Below are positions 6,012 to 7,283 of a DNA stretch of 7,283 nt, one piece after another. Position numbers and translations under genes: made by a program. The DNA lies in the NCBI GenBank assembly GCA_022785155.1, contig JALFRH010000180.1:1-7283 (forward strand), given 5' to 3'. Below the pieces are notes generated by a model. The model saw nothing but the letters and a program-made list of their open reading frames with translations. It was not told the origin of the DNA and made no database searches. Position 1 is the first letter of the stretch. Each line of letters begins with the position of its first letter. The stretch is from Spirochaetales bacterium (GTDB taxonomy: Bacteria; Spirochaetota; Spirochaetia; Sphaerochaetales; Sphaerochaetaceae).

Positions 6012-6023
6012 CAATTTATGAGT
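6009..6023 (+). promoter_or_regulatory. Palindrome at the deoC transcription start, possible operator
   Basis: ACTCA-ATTTA-TGAGT is an inverted repeat with perfect 5-bp arms. It overlaps the end of the -10 box and the predicted start site, a common place for repressor operators of sugar and nucleoside genes. Its sequence differs from the palindrome over the -35 box, so the two would not be sites for the same protein. Confidence 0.3.
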
Positions 6024-6056
6024 CGTTAAAATATCTTGCTGACACAAGGAGGCAAT

Positions 6057-6707
6057 ATGGAAAAAGACGCCGTCTACTCCACTCTCGACTATACGCTTCT
6101 AAAGCAGTTTGCGGATAAGGCATCGATTGATGCTTTATGCAAAAAGGCCCTTGAATACAAGACTGCCAGCGTATGCATCCCTCCCTCATATGTTCCCTAT
6201 GTCAGGGAAACATTTCCTACTCTTACTATCTGTACTGTCATCGGTTTCCCAAACGGCTACAACACAAAGGCCGTAAAGGTGTATGAAACAAAGGAAGCCA
6301 TTAAAGACGGAGCTGATGAAATAGATATGGTCATCAACATCACTGATGTCAAAAATGGTCTTTTCGATAAAGTCACCGATGAAATCAGGGAAATCAAGAA
6401 GGCTGCAGGAGACCATATCCTCAAGGTCATCGTGGAGACATGCTTTCTCACCCAGGAAGAGAAGAAGGCTGTATGCAGGTGCGTATCTGAAGCTGGTGCA
6501 GATTATATCAAAACCAGTACAGGCTTCGGTACAAAAGGAGCAGAAATCGAGGATATCACTCTCTTCAGGGAGAACATAGCCCCAGGTGTAAAGATCAAGG
6601 CTGCAGGAGGAATCCGCTCCCTTGATTCAATCCTTGCTTTTCTTGATAGAGGAGCATCCAGAATCGGAACCAGTCTGGATCCAGAGAAATTGTTTGTGGA
6701 GGAGTAA
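6057..6707 (+). CDS. deoC: Deoxyribose-phosphate aldolase
   Basis: DeoC splits 2-deoxyribose 5-phosphate into glyceraldehyde 3-phosphate and acetaldehyde, the last step of deoxynucleoside breakdown, in the cytoplasm. The 216-residue product is a TIM barrel of the short type, close to the Bacillus enzyme in length. Motifs are LDYTLLK (10-16), VIGFPNGYN (61-69), GADEIDMVIN (85-94) with Asp90, LKVIVETC (122-129), the Schiff-base lysine Lys152 in YIKTSTGF, and the second active-site lysine Lys181 in KAAGGI. Near the end, IGTSL replaces the usual GTSS phosphate-binding pair, so the second serine is Leu207, and the usual DHT near the start is DYT; neither removes a catalytic residue. ATG 6057 is chosen because AAGGAGG (6046-6052) precedes it by 4 nt; an upstream TTG (6036) would put the ribosome site inside the gene. 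It is followed 3 nt later by the ABC ATPase gene. Confidence 0.95.
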   Translation: MEKDAVYSTLDYTLLKQFADKASIDALCKKALEYKTASVCIPPSYVPYVRETFPTLTICTVIGFPNGYNTKAVKVYETKEAIKDGADEIDMVINITDVKNGLFDKVTDEIREIKKAAGDHILKVIVETCFLTQEEKKAVCRCVSEAGADYIKTSTGFGTKGAEIEDITLFRENIAPGVKIKAAGGIRSLDSILAFLDRGASRIGTSLDPEKLFVEE

Positions 6708-6710
6708 AGA

Positions 6711-7283
6711 ATGCAGGTTAAAGTTGAAAACTTGACTAAAGAATTTGGGGCGATAAAGGCTGTAGACAACGTAACGCTCTCAATACAGGACGGCAAACTC
6801 ACCGGTCTTCTTGGACCTTCAGGCTGCGGTAAATCCACAATGCTTTACCTTATCTGTGGACTGGAAAAACCTACTGCAGGTAGAATCTTCTTTGATGATA
6901 AAGATGTAACTGATCTTGAGCCTGAAGAAAGAGGTCTTGGCCTTGTTTTCCAAAACTACGCACTCTATCCCCATATGACGGTTCTCCAGAACATTATGTT
7001 TCCTCTTGAATGTATGAAAGTGGAGAGGAACGAAGCAAAGCAAAGGGCCATTGAAATGGCAAGGCTTACCAGAGTCGACGAATACCTCAATAGAAAGCCC
7101 GGTCAGCTTTCCGGAGGCCAGCAGCAGAGGGTTGCAATTGCCAGGGCAATGGTAAAGAATCCTTCGATCCTTCTCCTGGACGAACCTCTTTCAAACCTTG
7201 ATGCCCGTCTCAGAATTGAAATGAGATCCGAAATCAGAAGAATCCAGAAGGAGACTGGCGTCACTACAATCTTTGTAACCCAT
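6711..7283 (+). CDS. Sugar ABC transporter ATP-binding protein, MalK/UgpC/MsmX type, partial
   Basis: This is the energy-coupling subunit of a carbohydrate importer; it sits on the cytoplasmic face of the membrane and hydrolyses ATP. The window holds 191 residues, the nucleotide-binding domain only. Visible motifs are Walker A GPSGCGKST (35-43), the Q-loop FQNYALYPHMTV (80-91, Gln81), the signature LSGGQQQR (133-140), Walker B ILLLDEP (153-159), the D-loop SNLD (161-164) and the H-loop His191, which is the last residue before the edge. The C-terminal regulatory TOBE region of about 170 residues is expected beyond it. The wording of Walker A and the ALYPHMTV segment is typical of the MalK class that imports di- and oligosaccharides, not of the double-domain RbsA/NupA class for pentoses and nucleosides. 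The ribosome site GGAGGAG (6698-6704) lies inside the end of deoC, so the two genes are probably co-translated. The substrate cannot be read from this subunit. Confidence 0.95.
   Translation, partial: MQVKVENLTKEFGAIKAVDNVTLSIQDGKLTGLLGPSGCGKSTMLYLICGLEKPTAGRIFFDDKDVTDLEPEERGLGLVFQNYALYPHMTVLQNIMFPLECMKVERNEAKQRAIEMARLTRVDEYLNRKPGQLSGGQQQRVAIARAMVKNPSILLLDEPLSNLDARLRIEMRSEIRRIQKETGVTTIFVTH

Larger units (their letters stand above)
5668..6056. other. Gene-free region between pectinesterase and deoC
   Basis: About 390 nt hold no convincing gene. The left part (5691-5772) is a strong composite hairpin. From 5773 to 5970 I see no riboswitch or tRNA that I recognise. It has a purine-rich stretch (5836-5865), the palindrome CACATGTG (5830-5837), two direct copies of TATGGGAG (5851-5858 and 5916-5923), and a short AGACT/AGTCT inverted repeat (5802-5822). 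The right end carries the deoC promoter candidate and its palindromes. Confidence 0.7.

Noticed and set aside
6036..6056. deoC start at TTG 6036, adding 7 residues
   Set aside because: It would place the AAGGAGG ribosome site inside the coding region; ATG 6057 fits both the site and the family N-terminus.

Overview
This 7.3 kb window is bacterial DNA with tightly packed genes, strong GGAGG-type ribosome binding sites, AT-rich intergenic stretches and roughly mid GC content in genes (my estimate by eye). The gene families (ferritin, PPK1, a PfkA-family kinase, a family CE8 pectinesterase, a short DeoC, a MalK-type ABC ATPase) suggest a fermentative, probably anaerobic bacterium that uses plant polysaccharides. 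The protein style recalls Spirochaetota (Sphaerochaeta-like) or Firmicutes, but the sequence alone does not settle this.

Left half, minus strand. A three-gene unit reads right to left: a phosphofructokinase (4537-3452), a short divergent Ppx/GppA-like protein (3452-2526) and polyphosphate kinase PPK1 (2521-455). The first junction is a TAATG overlap and the second gap is 4 nt, so the genes are almost certainly co-transcribed and probably translationally coupled. A hairpin terminator follows ppk (450-428). Further left, in the same direction, is the 5' part of a ferritin gene (282-1, running off the window) with its own AT-rich promoter region.

Right half, plus strand. A 290-nt divergent intergenic region separates pfk from a pectinesterase with no signal peptide (4828-5667), which is followed by a strong 14-bp hairpin with U-rich tails. 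A gene-free stretch of about 390 nt carries that hairpin and then a plausible promoter with two small palindromes. It leads into deoC (6057-6707) and, 3 nt later, a MalK/MsmX-type sugar ABC transporter ATPase (6711 onward, cut by the window end).

How they may work together. PPK1 moves phosphate between ATP and polyphosphate, and the kinase commits hexose to glycolysis, so the left operon links glycolytic ATP turnover to phosphate storage. The middle protein has the Ppx/GppA fold signature but lacks several residues of the phosphatase active site, so it may be a sensor or regulator rather than an exopolyphosphatase. The right half deals with carbohydrate use: intracellular demethylation of imported pectin oligomers, deoxyribose-5-phosphate breakdown and sugar import.

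The most notable points are the pfk-ppx-like-ppk operon, the degenerate Ppx-like protein and the unusual active-site residues of the phosphofructokinase. I saw no mobile elements, CRISPR arrays, tRNA or rRNA genes.
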